The notes under the pieces: generated by a model
Databases searched by the model: none
Seen by the model: the letters and a program-made list of their open reading frames with translations, nothing else
Told to the model about the DNA's origin: nothing
Assembly: GCF_029892105.1 (NCBI RefSeq)
Contig: NZ_JARZAJ010000002.1
Coordinates: 248,001-312,000, forward strand
Length of the DNA: 64,000 nucleotides
From: Kitasatospora sp. GP82
Lineage (GTDB): Bacteria; Actinomycetota; Actinomycetes; Streptomycetales; Streptomycetaceae
Direction: 5' to 3'
Program-made: the position numbers and the translations under genes
Shown here: positions 56,675 to 64,000 of the stretch, one piece after another
How the letters are laid out: each line of letters begins with the position of its first letter
Numbering within the stretch: position 1 is the stretch's first letter

Positions 56675-56690
56675 TGTTTCACGTGAAACA
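56675..56690. promoter_or_regulatory. parS centromere-like site
   Basis: TGTTTCACGTGAAACA is a perfect 16-base palindrome identical to the bacterial parS consensus bound by ParB. In streptomycetes such sites cluster around oriC. Confidence 0.95.
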
Positions 56691-56725
56691 ACGCGAGACA
56701 CCGGCCGTCGGCCGTTCCGGGAACG

Positions 56726-56766
56726 CCGACGGGCCCGGACACCGTCTCGGTGTCCGGGCCCGTCGG
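56726..56766. terminator. Bidirectional terminator between pyrE and the DedA gene
   Basis: A perfect 19-base stem (56726-56744 with 56748-56766) with a 3-base loop lies between convergent genes. Confidence 0.92.
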
Positions 56767-56794
56767 CGGAGCGAGCGGGGTCCCAGGGCTCGGC

Positions 56795-57505
56795 TCAGAG
56801 CTTGCGGTGACGGCCGCTGCTCACCGGCTCGCCGGCCTCGGCGACCGGGCCGGCCTTCTTCTTCCTGCGCTCGCGCAGCACCTCGACGATGATCGGCGAG
56901 ATCGAGATCAGGATGATCAGGGCCATCGCGGGGATCAGGTACTTGTCGATCACCGGCGCCATCGCATCGCCGAAGAAGTAGCCGATCATCAGCATGGACT
57001 CGGTCCACAGCACACCGCCGAGCACGTTCCACGCGAAGAAGGTCCTGGCCGGCATCTCCAACGTGCCCGCGACCGGATTGAGGAAGGTCCGGACGATGGG
57101 GATGAAGCGCGCCATCACCACGGCCTTCGCCGGGCCGAACTTGTCGAAGTACTCCTCGGCCTTGAGCACGTACTCACGGCGGAAGATCTTCGACTCCGGC
57201 TTGTCGAACAGCCGTGGGCCGACCTTGGCGCCGATCAGATGGCCGAGCTGCGCACCGGCAACGGCACAGATCGGCGCGCCGACGAACAGGACGGCGGCCG
57301 GAAGCCTGGCCCCCTCGCCGAGCACCGAGGAGGCGGCACCGGAGGCCGCGACCCCGGCCAGGATCAGCAGGGAGTCACCGGGGAAGAAGAACCCGACCAG
57401 CAGGCCGGTCTCCGCGAAGATGATCGCAAGAAGCCCGATGGCGCCCAGCGACGAGATCAGCGACTTTGCGTCGAGCACGTTGACGGCTAGCTGGTTGTAG
57501 TCCAC
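56795..57505 (-). CDS. DedA/VTT-family membrane protein
   Basis: GTG 57505 gives 236 residues (VDYNQLAVNVLDAKSLISSL at the start). The family hallmarks are ETGLLVGFFFPGDSLL, with the conserved E and the re-entrant FFPGDS loop, and ARFIPIVRTFLNPVAG with the conserved Arg pair. Four to five membrane helices and a basic C-terminal tail follow. DedA proteins act in lipid (undecaprenyl-phosphate or phospholipid) translocation and proton-motive-force homeostasis. The neighbouring fba gene is the same pairing as in mycobacteria. Confidence 0.92.
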   Translation of the reverse strand: MDYNQLAVNVLDAKSLISSLGAIGLLAIIFAETGLLVGFFFPGDSLLILAGVAASGAASSVLGEGARLPAAVLFVGAPICAVAGAQLGHLIGAKVGPRLFDKPESKIFRREYVLKAEEYFDKFGPAKAVVMARFIPIVRTFLNPVAGTLEMPARTFFAWNVLGGVLWTESMLMIGYFFGDAMAPVIDKYLIPAMALIILISISPIIVEVLRERRKKKAGPVAEAGEPVSSGRHRKL

Positions 57506-57780
57506 GCGCGCAGGATAGCGCCCAAGTCCTGCGCGCGGCTGAACGTCCCCGGCTGCGGCCGTGACCTCGGGCCTCACTCCCGGCGTCTTCCGTCCCAAGT
57601 GGCGGCCCGCTGGGTGGACCCGGGGGCCGAGTCTGGGAAGATGGCACAGGTGTCCGCCTCGCGGTCATGGAACCCCCTCATCCTCGTACCGCGGTTGGCA
57701 CCGTCGAACCTGGTACCAGAGCCGCACCGCAGCGTTGCGTCGGCCAGCCGGTGCCGCACCTCGACCCAGGCGTACCGTGC

Positions 57781-57800
57781 CTCGGACAGAGTCGTCCGAG
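57781..57800 (+). promoter_or_regulatory. Inverted repeat upstream of fba
   Basis: CTCGGAC-N6-GTCCGAG, a perfect 7-base inverted repeat 28 bases before the fba start and just upstream of its AGGAG, could be an operator or leader hairpin. The rest of 57506-57828 holds the divergent DedA/fba promoters and no gene. Confidence 0.5.
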
Positions 57801-57828
57801 CGCCCCACACCGACAGGAGCGGATTCGC

Positions 57829-58851
57829 ATGCCCATCGCAACTCCCGAGGTCTACAACGAGATGCTCGACCGGGCCAAGGCGGGCAAGTTCGCCTACCCG
57901 GCCATCAACGTCACCTCGTCGCAGACGCTGCACGCCGCGCTGCGTGGCTTCGCCGAGGCCGAGAGCGACGGCATCATCCAGATCTCCACCGGTGGTGCGG
58001 AGTTCCTCGGTGGCCAGCACAACAAGGACATGGTGACCGGCGCCGTCGCGCTCGCCGAGTTCGCGCACATCGTGGCCGCCAAGTACGACGTCACCGTCGC
58101 GCTGCACACCGACCACTGCCCGAAGGACAAGCTGGACGGCTATGTCCGCCCGCTGCTGGCGATCTCCGCCGAGCGCGTGGCCAAGGGCCAGAACCCGCTC
58201 TTCCAGTCCCACATGTGGGACGGCTCCGCCGAGACCCTGAACGACAACCTCGCCATCGCCCAGGAGCTGCTGGCCCAGGCCGCCGCCGCCAAGATCATCC
58301 TTGAGGTCGAGATCACCCCGACCGGTGGCGAGGAGGACGGCGTCTCGCACGAGATCAACGACGAGCTGTACACCACCGTCAACGACGTCGTCCGCACCGC
58401 CGAGGCCCTGGGACTGGGCGAGAAGGGCCGCTACCTGCTGGCCGCCTCCTTCGGCAACGTGCACGGCGTCTACAAGCCGGGCAACGTCGTGCTGAAGCCG
58501 GAGCTGCTGCGCGAGCTGCAGGACGCGATCGGCAAGCAGTACGGCAAGAACGACCCGTTCGACTTCGTCTTCCACGGCGGCTCCGGCTCCAGCGCCGAGG
58601 AGATCGCCACCGCGCTGGAGAACGGCGTCGTGAAGATGAACCTCGACACCGACACCCAGTACGCCTTCACCCGCCCCGTCGCGGACCACATGTTCCGCAA
58701 CTACGACGGTGTGCTGAAGGTCGACGGCGAGGTCGGCAAGAAGAACACCTACGACCCGCGCACCTGGGGCAAGCTGGCCGAGGCCGGCATGGCCTCCCGC
58801 GTGGTCGAGGCCGCCCAGCAGCTGCGCTCGGCCGGCAACCGCATCAAGTAG
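57829..58851 (+). CDS. fba: Class II fructose-bisphosphate aldolase
   Basis: ATG 57829 after AGGAG gives 340 residues. Class II signatures are ALHTDHCPKDK (zinc His), LEVEITPTGGEEDG, SFGNVHGVYKPGNV and VFHGGSGSS. It splits fructose 1,6-bisphosphate in glycolysis and reverses the step in gluconeogenesis. It is a single-gene unit with a perfect terminator. Its placement next to DedA and DUF3151 genes is conserved across actinobacteria. Confidence 0.97.
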   Translation: MPIATPEVYNEMLDRAKAGKFAYPAINVTSSQTLHAALRGFAEAESDGIIQISTGGAEFLGGQHNKDMVTGAVALAEFAHIVAAKYDVTVALHTDHCPKDKLDGYVRPLLAISAERVAKGQNPLFQSHMWDGSAETLNDNLAIAQELLAQAAAAKIILEVEITPTGGEEDGVSHEINDELYTTVNDVVRTAEALGLGEKGRYLLAASFGNVHGVYKPGNVVLKPELLRELQDAIGKQYGKNDPFDFVFHGGSGSSAEEIATALENGVVKMNLDTDTQYAFTRPVADHMFRNYDGVLKVDGEVGKKNTYDPRTWGKLAEAGMASRVVEAAQQLRSAGNRIK

Positions 58852-58860
58852 TCCCGACAC

Positions 58861-58904
58861 CCGAAGGGGCGCCCTCCACCGCTGTGCGGAGGGCGCCCCT
58901 TCGG
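58861..58904. terminator. Terminator of fba
   Basis: A perfect 17-base stem (58861-58877 with 58888-58904) and 10-base loop lies nine bases after the fba stop. Confidence 0.92.
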
Positions 58905-59013
58905 CATGTCCGGGTCCGCCTCTGATCTTGGCCGGTGCTCCGCCGCTCACGGCGGAGGTGGAGGCCGCCCTCGACCCAGGAGGGAATCTCCCGGCTTCAG
59001 CCGGGAGAGAGCT

Positions 59014-59433
59014 TCACTGCTTGAGCTCCACGTAGGCCTCTTCGCTGCTGTCGCGCAGGAACTGCCAGCAGCGCTCGGCCTCCTCGGTCTCCTTGATCGC
59101 GTCCGCCGCGCGGGCCAGCCCCGCGAGGCAGCGCAGGAAGCCCCGGTTGCCGCGGTGCCCCCACGGCACCGGGCCGTGGCCCTTCCAGCCGCTGCGGCGC
59201 AGCGCGTCGAGGCCCCGGTGGTAACCGGTGCGCGCGTAGGCGTACGACTCCACCACGCGACCGGCGTCGAAGGCGTCGTCGGCGAGCATCGCCCAGGCCA
59301 GCGAGAAGGTCGGGAACGCAGCCGCGACCTGGGTCGGGGACGCCGACTCCTCCCCCAGCATCCGGTACGGCTGCTCGTCCTCGGGCAGCAGGGTCGGTTC
59401 CGGTCCGCCAAGCAGGTTCTTGTAGTTGGTCAT
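59014..59433 (-). CDS. DUF3151 family protein
   Basis: ATG 59433 gives 139 residues starting MTNYKNLLGGPEPTLLP. Conserved family blocks are AWAMLADDAFD, VESYAYARTGYHRGLDALRR and GWKGHGPVPWGHRGNRGFLR. The compact all-helical soluble protein has no assigned biochemical activity. It is a single-gene unit, with the fba terminator on one side and the divergent DUF3152 gene on the other. Confidence 0.88.
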   Translation of the reverse strand: MTNYKNLLGGPEPTLLPEDEQPYRMLGEESASPTQVAAAFPTFSLAWAMLADDAFDAGRVVESYAYARTGYHRGLDALRRSGWKGHGPVPWGHRGNRGFLRCLAGLARAADAIKETEEAERCWQFLRDSSEEAYVELKQ

Positions 59434-59626
59434 GGACTGAAGTCTGCCATCCGGCCCGGGCATACGGACCGAGAGCGTTCGAACACCTTGCGTGGTACAG
59501 ACCAGGGCTTGCGCGCGCTGCACATACGGAGTATGTGGACAGCCCGGGTTTCCGCGTGCGAGGGTGACCGAAGCCGTCAATGAGCTGACACGGCATCACC
59601 CTGTTGGGCTATCAGAGAGCGTACGA

Positions 59627-60523
59627 GTGCGAGCAACTCCGAAGAGCCGGGCCGCGACCCCGAACCGTCGGCAGGCCAGACGCCGCCGACAGGCCAAGCG
59701 TCGACGACTGGCCATCGAGCTCACGCTGCTGGGCGGCGCCCTCGCGGCGGCCGGCCTCCTGGTGATACCCGACGGCAGTAGCGGTGCCTCCACCCCCGGG
59801 CCCACCACCCAGGCGCGGGCGGTCCCGTCACTGGGCGAGTCCCCGACGCCGGACAGCTCCGACACCGCGGGCGCCCGCGTGGAGACACCGAACACACCGA
59901 ACACACCGAACGCCCAGGATTCGCCCTCCGCCTCGGCAAGCAGCTCGGCAGACCCGGGACCGGTCAAGGGCAAGGGCTCCTTCACCACGGCCACCGCCGA
60001 CGGAGACGCCGTCGGGCACGGCAACATCCGCCGCTACAAGGTCGAGGTCGAGGACGGCATCGGCGTCGACGCCCAGGCCGCCGCCAAGCAGATCCACAAC
60101 ATCCTCTCCGACAAGCGGAGTTGGACCACCAACGGCAAGGACGGCTTCCAGCTGGTCGCCGACGGCAGGTACGACTTCACCATCAAGATCGCCTCCCCGG
60201 ACACCGTGGACGCGATCTGCGCGACCGGCGGCCTCAACACCGGCGGCGAGGTGAACTGCGACGTCGGCCCCCAGGTGGTGGTCAACCTCAAGCGCTGGAA
60301 CACCGGTTCGCCGATGTTCACCGGCTCGATCGACGACTACCGGGCCCTGATCATCAATCACGAGGTCGGCCACCGGATCGGCCACGGCCACGAGGGCTGC
60401 CCCGGCAAGGGCAAGCTCGCACCCGCGATGATGCAGCAGATCTACGGCCTCAACGGCTGCCTGCCCAACGCCTGGCCCTACACCGCCGACGGCACCTACA
60501 TCAGCGGGCCGCGCGTGCCGTAG
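59627..60523 (+). CDS. DUF3152 secreted metalloprotease-like protein
   Basis: GTG 59627 gives 298 residues. An N-terminal Arg/Lys-rich cytoplasmic stretch of about 25 residues precedes one membrane segment (LLGGALAAAGLLVIP), a Pro/Ser/Thr-rich linker, and an extracellular DUF3152 domain. That domain contains NHEVGHRIGHGHEGC, which matches the metzincin zinc motif HExxHxxGxxH. A cysteine after it and PAMMQQIYGLNGC may form a disulfide and a Met-turn. A cell-surface zinc peptidase role is inferred from the motif; no substrate is known. Confidence 0.85.
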   Translation: MRATPKSRAATPNRRQARRRRQAKRRRLAIELTLLGGALAAAGLLVIPDGSSGASTPGPTTQARAVPSLGESPTPDSSDTAGARVETPNTPNTPNAQDSPSASASSSADPGPVKGKGSFTTATADGDAVGHGNIRRYKVEVEDGIGVDAQAAAKQIHNILSDKRSWTTNGKDGFQLVADGRYDFTIKIASPDTVDAICATGGLNTGGEVNCDVGPQVVVNLKRWNTGSPMFTGSIDDYRALIINHEVGHRIGHGHEGCPGKGKLAPAMMQQIYGLNGCLPNAWPYTADGTYISGPRVP

Positions 60524-60555
60524 GGGCCGCCCGGCCGATTATTGGCATGCGGTCA

Positions 60556-60599
60556 GCCATGCATTGCCCAGAGGCGCGAGGCTCGGCGCAGTGCATGGC
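60556..60599. terminator. Bidirectional terminator between convergent genes
   Basis: A 12-base stem (60556-60567 with 60588-60599) with one G-T pair lies between the DUF3152 gene and the P-loop/beta-propeller gene. Confidence 0.65.
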
Positions 60600-60642
60600 C
60601 GAGGCCAGCGAAACAGTCGTCAGGTACAGGGACCGGGCCGGC

Positions 60643-62409
60643 TCAGTACTCGACCGCGGCGATGCCGTCCGAGGTGCCGAGCACCACGCGGCCCTCGGTC
60701 AGGGCGAGTGCCCAGACCTGCGAGCCGAGCCGCAGTTCGAGCACCGGCTCGCTCCGGCCCACCAGGGCGACCCGGACCAGGCCGTCACCCCATGCGGCGG
60801 CGACCGCCAACCCGGCCGGGCTCCCGGCTGCCGCCACCGCGCCGACCGGCCCGGGACGGGGCTCCAGCGGCCCGGCCACCGGTACCGTTCCAGGACTCCA
60901 GAGCCGGACGGTCCCGTCGAAACCACCGCTGACCAGAACGGGACGGCCGTCGGCCACCGCACCCGCCAGCGCCGTCACCGGGCCGGTGTGCAGACGTTCG
61001 CCGATGACCGCGCCGTCCTGGTACCAGAACACCGACCCGGCCTCGTCGGCCACCGCCGGCGCCGCACCCGGCAGTCCCGCCACGGCGGCCAGCACACTCG
61101 GCGCGCTCTCGGCTTTACCGCGCAGCGCCTCCACCGCCGCCGTCTGCTGCTCCACCGACTCGGTGACGGTGCCCGGGGACGGGAGCACCTCAAGGCCGCC
61201 CCAGGCGTCCAGCAGCAGCACCGAGCCGCCCGGGGTCACCGAGAGCGCCCGCAGCGGCTTGGAGCCCGGCACGTCCACCCTGGCCAGCGGTACGCCGGTG
61301 CTCGCGTCCACCGTCCTGATGGTGCCGCCCGGGTCGGCGAGCAGCAGCTGCCCCGCGTACGCACCCGCGCCGAGCGCCAGCGAGGCGACCGGCCCCGGCC
61401 AGCCGACCGAGGAGTTGGGCCAGAGCGCCCAGGCCCCGCGCCAGGGCGCGGGCACGGTGGCGAGCCGCTCGGCCGCCGCCTCGTCCAGACCGATCAGCCT
61501 GGTGCGCAGCACGGCGGCCCGTACGCCGGGGTCGGGCTCGGCGATCAGCGCTGGTCCGGCGACGTTCCAGGCGGCCGGGAGGGGACCGCCGGTGCCGTCC
61601 AGGGCGGTCGTCACCGCGAGCGGGCCCGCGTGGACGAGCAGCGTCGGGTCGGCCAGCAGCTGGCCGGTGCTGCCCTCGCGGATGGTCGCCGTCCACAGCT
61701 CGGAGAGCAGCTGCTCGCCGGCGGCCGCCGGATCGGGGGCACCGTCCGCCGAGCGCGGTACCCGGGCGGCCAGCTGGGCCACGCTCTCGGGCGCCTCGGT
61801 CCGGGTACGGCCGAGCGCCGCACCCGGGCTCGGGTAGGCGGCGGGATCGGCGGCCCGGCCCTCGCACCAGCTCGCGAAGCGGGCCTGGTCGGTCCACTGC
61901 GGCAGATCGAGGTCGAGGACGGCGGGCTGCTCGACCGCCGCGAGGCCGAGCGCCTCCGGGCTGCCGTCCGCGGCCTCCACGATCAGCCGGACCTGGGGCA
62001 GGCGCAGCAGCGGATCGAGGAGCTCGGCGACCAGCCGGGCGGGGTCGGCCGCCCGGTTGAGACCGGGAACGCAGACGACCGTACGGCCGTCGGTCTCGGC
62101 CAGCGCGGTGAGCAGGTCACCGGGGGTACGGGCGACCACGCCGAGCCGGTGGCCCAGCAGCCAGACAGCACCTCGGACACCGATCCCCTCGGCGGGGACC
62201 ACGGCGTGCAGTCGGCGCCACCCGGGGGCCGGTTCGCCGGTGCACGCCCGGACGAGCCACTCCAGCAGGTGGGTCTTGCCCGAGCCCGGCGAACCGGCGA
62301 TCCGGCACAGCCGGGGCGAGCGGTCGTCGTCCAGCCAGCCCAGCAACGCGGCCCCGGCCGGGCGCCGTCCGGCCCGCAGCGGCGGTATCGCGTGGCCCTG
62401 CTCGGTCAT
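60643..62409 (-). CDS. P-loop NTPase with C-terminal beta-propeller
   Basis: The 588-residue protein opens with an NTPase domain; Walker A is GSPGSGKT at 39-46, followed by LLEWLVRACTG and a strand TVVCVPGL. From about residue 330 it changes to repeats of the kind found in beta-propellers (LLLADPGGTIRTVDASTGVP, LLLDAWGGLEVLPSPG, VSGGFDGTVRLWSPG), with weak WD-type ends. No membrane segment is seen. The architecture recalls STAND-type signalling ATPases, but no effector domain is visible. Function unknown. Confidence 0.82.
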   Translation of the reverse strand: MTEQGHAIPPLRAGRRPAGAALLGWLDDDRSPRLCRIAGSPGSGKTHLLEWLVRACTGEPAPGWRRLHAVVPAEGIGVRGAVWLLGHRLGVVARTPGDLLTALAETDGRTVVCVPGLNRAADPARLVAELLDPLLRLPQVRLIVEAADGSPEALGLAAVEQPAVLDLDLPQWTDQARFASWCEGRAADPAAYPSPGAALGRTRTEAPESVAQLAARVPRSADGAPDPAAAGEQLLSELWTATIREGSTGQLLADPTLLVHAGPLAVTTALDGTGGPLPAAWNVAGPALIAEPDPGVRAAVLRTRLIGLDEAAAERLATVPAPWRGAWALWPNSSVGWPGPVASLALGAGAYAGQLLLADPGGTIRTVDASTGVPLARVDVPGSKPLRALSVTPGGSVLLLDAWGGLEVLPSPGTVTESVEQQTAAVEALRGKAESAPSVLAAVAGLPGAAPAVADEAGSVFWYQDGAVIGERLHTGPVTALAGAVADGRPVLVSGGFDGTVRLWSPGTVPVAGPLEPRPGPVGAVAAAGSPAGLAVAAAWGDGLVRVALVGRSEPVLELRLGSQVWALALTEGRVVLGTSDGIAAVEY

Positions 62410-62562
62410 GCCCAGTCCCCTCGTCCGTTCTTCTACGGCCGGGTTGTGAGCTTACTTGTCCGCTGCCCGAGCGGGCTGTGCCGTCGTCAGACCGGCCTTC
62501 GGCCGACCGGCGGACGCCGCCGTGCGGCCGCGGCCCGATCGCGGTCGGGCCCGGGACGGCCG

Positions 62563-63387
62563 TCAGCCCATGACGGGCAGGTACTCGGCGAGGTCGCTGC
62601 GCTCTCCACTCGCCGAGACGGCGGCGGACTCGACGGCGGTGGCCCAGTCGGTACGGCCGGTGGCGAGGCGGATCCAGCTGAGCGGGTCGGTCTCGACCAC
62701 GTTGGGCGGGGTGCCGCGGGTGTGCCTGGGGCCCGGCACGGCCTGCACCACGGCGTACGGCGGAACCCTCAACTCGACCGATCCACCGGGTACTTGCTCG
62801 GCGAAGGCGTCCGCCAGCAGCCGGGAGACGGCGGCCAGGGCCTGCTTGGCGTGCGGGAATTCGGCGAGGCCGAGTGCGTCCGCGAGGTCGTCCGCGTGCA
62901 CCACGGTCTCGACCAGACGCGTCACCAGGAAATCGGACAGCAGCATCGGCCCGAAGCGACCCACGAACCGCCGCCCTGGTTCGGCGGCTTCGGGGCTTTC
63001 CAGGGCGCTCAGCAACGAGTCGGCGGCCTGGTCGAACTCCCGGGCGACCTCCTCGGGCGAGCCCCCGAAGGCCCCCTCCGCATGCTCCTTCGCCGCCGCC
63101 CCGACCACCGCCGCAGCGGTCCGCGTCAGGCCGGCCCACTCGATCAGTCCGAGCGGACCGCCCTGCGGCACCGGGTCCTTGAGACGCTTGGGCAGCAAGT
63201 CCACGCAGTACCCGAGGTGCGCGACCAGCTGACGCACATTCCACTCCCCCAGCCTGGTCGGCCGGTCGAGAATCTCCTCGGCCACCGGGTCGGCGCAGAG
63301 CGCGTGAACGGCGGCGCGCAGCGCCTCGGTCTGACCGGCAAGGGCGGTGCGCACCTTGACGGGGTCGTACACACGGGACTTGGCCAT
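62563..63387 (-). CDS. Mycothiol-dependent maleylpyruvate isomerase (MDMPI) family protein
   Basis: ATG 63387 gives 274 residues starting MAKSRVYDPVKVRTALAGQT. The DinB/MDMPI-like N-terminal domain shows LGEWNVRQLVAHLGYCVDLL and the metal-type HADD in ETVVHADDLADALG; the C-terminal part is SCP2-like (LSWIRLATGRTDWATAVE). Enzymes of this fold use mycothiol for isomerisation or conjugation. The gene lies downstream of purL, a neighbourhood seen in other streptomycetes. The real substrate is unknown. Confidence 0.82.
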   Translation of the reverse strand: MAKSRVYDPVKVRTALAGQTEALRAAVHALCADPVAEEILDRPTRLGEWNVRQLVAHLGYCVDLLPKRLKDPVPQGGPLGLIEWAGLTRTAAAVVGAAAKEHAEGAFGGSPEEVAREFDQAADSLLSALESPEAAEPGRRFVGRFGPMLLSDFLVTRLVETVVHADDLADALGLAEFPHAKQALAAVSRLLADAFAEQVPGGSVELRVPPYAVVQAVPGPRHTRGTPPNVVETDPLSWIRLATGRTDWATAVESAAVSASGERSDLAEYLPVMG

Positions 63388-63445
63388 ACCCCGCAGGCTA
63401 ACGCCAACACCCACGCCTCAGGAGCAAGGGCGAGCAGACAAAGGC

Positions 63446-63481
63446 GCGCGGGGCTCTGCTTGATCAAGCAGAGCCCCGCGC
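63446..63481. terminator. Terminator downstream of purL
   Basis: A perfect 36-base palindrome (18-base arms meeting at TGATCA) lies 36 bases past the purL stop. Confidence 0.9.
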
Positions 63482-63516
63482 CCCCGAAGCTCAACGCTTG
63501 CACCTGGACCAGACAG

Positions 63517-64000
63517 TCAGGCCAGCAGGGCCTCGATGACGCCGGTGTGGGCGTCCTTCAGCTCGGCCAGCGAGACGCTGAACTGACCCTGGACGTCCAG
63601 GCTTTCGCCGTCCACGACGCCGATCCGGGCGACCGGCAGGCCGCGCGCACCGCACATGTCGTTGAACCGGACCTCCTCGCTGCGCGGCACCGCGACCACC
63701 GCGCGGCCCGCCGACTCGGAGAACAGGAACACGAACGGGTCCAGGCCCTCGGGGACGACGACGCGCGCGCCGACGCCGCCCTTGAGGCAGCTCTCCACCA
63801 GCGCCATGCCCAGGCCGCCGTCCGAGAGGTCGTGCGCGGCGTCGATCATGCCGTCGCGCGAGGCGGCGATCAGGATCTCGCCGAGCAGCCGCTCGCGCTC
63901 CAGGTCCACCTTGGGCGGCAGGCCGCCGAGGTGGTCGTGGACGACCTGCGACCAGGCGGAGCCGCCCAGTTCGTCGGTGGTGTCGCCGAGCAGGTAGATC
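63517..64000 (-). CDS. purL: Phosphoribosylformylglycinamidine synthase PurL, C-terminal part
   Basis: About 160 residues at the C-terminus are present; the 5' part lies beyond the right edge. The sequence from [16 protein letters not shown] through [33 protein letters not shown] and [18 protein letters not shown] is typical of the small (bacterial) PurL second synthetase domain. With PurQ and PurS it converts FGAR to FGAM in purine synthesis. No frameshift is seen. Confidence 0.95.
   Translation of the reverse strand, partial: IYLLGDTTDELGGSAWSQVVHDHLGGLPPKVDLERERLLGEILIAASRDGMIDAAHDLSDGGLGMALVESCLKGGVGARVVVPEGLDPFVFLFSESAGRAVVAVPRSEEVRFNDMCGARGLPVARIGVVDGESLDVQGQFSVSLAELKDAHTGVIEALLA

Overview
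The window is high-GC actinobacterial chromosome, almost certainly from a Streptomycetaceae member (Streptomyces or Kitasatospora type; the sequence alone does not settle which). This rests on codon bias, GTG/TTG starts, the XRE-TPR plus anti-sigma-like ATPase regulator pair, DUF2617/DUF3151/DUF3152 genes and a dnaK-grpE-dnaJ-hspR operon with HAIR operators. A perfect parS site at 56675 suggests the origin-proximal part of the chromosome.

Left part, 1 to about 28.4 kb, is accessory DNA ending at a tRNA-Gly(CCC) gene. (i) 1-8.4 kb is a restriction-modification/defence locus, mostly on the minus strand: GIY-YIG nuclease, Vsr endonuclease, a small unknown ORF, a C5 cytosine methyltransferase with a C-terminal endonuclease III-like [4Fe-4S] cysteine cluster, and, past an unknown plus-strand gene and a decayed IS481 transposase, a two-GHKL ATPase/histidine kinase translationally coupled to a receiver-domain protein that runs off the left edge. 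(ii) 8.4-13.3 kb: a GNAT protein apparently fused to an IS256 transposase N-terminus, an alanyl-tRNA synthetase that is probably a second copy, and a phosphorothioate-DNA-type HNH endonuclease. (iii) 13.4-15.4 kb: a duplicated pair of divergent NUDIX genes in which both copies of one partner are decaying. (iv) 15.4-20.6 kb: regulators, then a tightly coupled four-gene operon (44-residue peptide, JmjC/cupin oxygenase, aldo-keto reductase, APH-type kinase) that looks like a small peptide-modification or natural-product cassette and is the best candidate here for an undescribed system. (v) 20.6-22.7 kb: debris of an integrative/conjugative element (Cys-rich protein, relaxase C-terminus and integrase C-terminus joined head to head). 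(vi) 22.9-27.9 kb: a polymorphic toxin cassette (helical WXG100-like protein, 1278-residue RHS toxin, immunity protein).

Right part, 28.8-64 kb, is core chromosome whose gene content and order (dcd, nucleotidyltransferase, EtfD-like Fe-S protein, dnaK-grpE-dnaJ-hspR, clpB, pyrE, DedA, fba) parallels the dcd-to-clpB interval of Mycobacterium tuberculosis. It contains the heat-shock regulon (dnaK operon and clpB, three HAIR operators for HspR), two paralogous LuxR/TrmB-like regulators around a small secreted peptide, a LysR/TDT transporter pair, aminotransferase, DUF2617 and spermidine-synthase-like membrane protein, pyrE, parS, DedA, class II aldolase, a DUF3152 metalloprotease-like protein, a P-loop/beta-propeller protein, an MDMPI-family protein and the 3' end of purL. 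Strong perfect hairpins mark most convergent or terminal gene ends.
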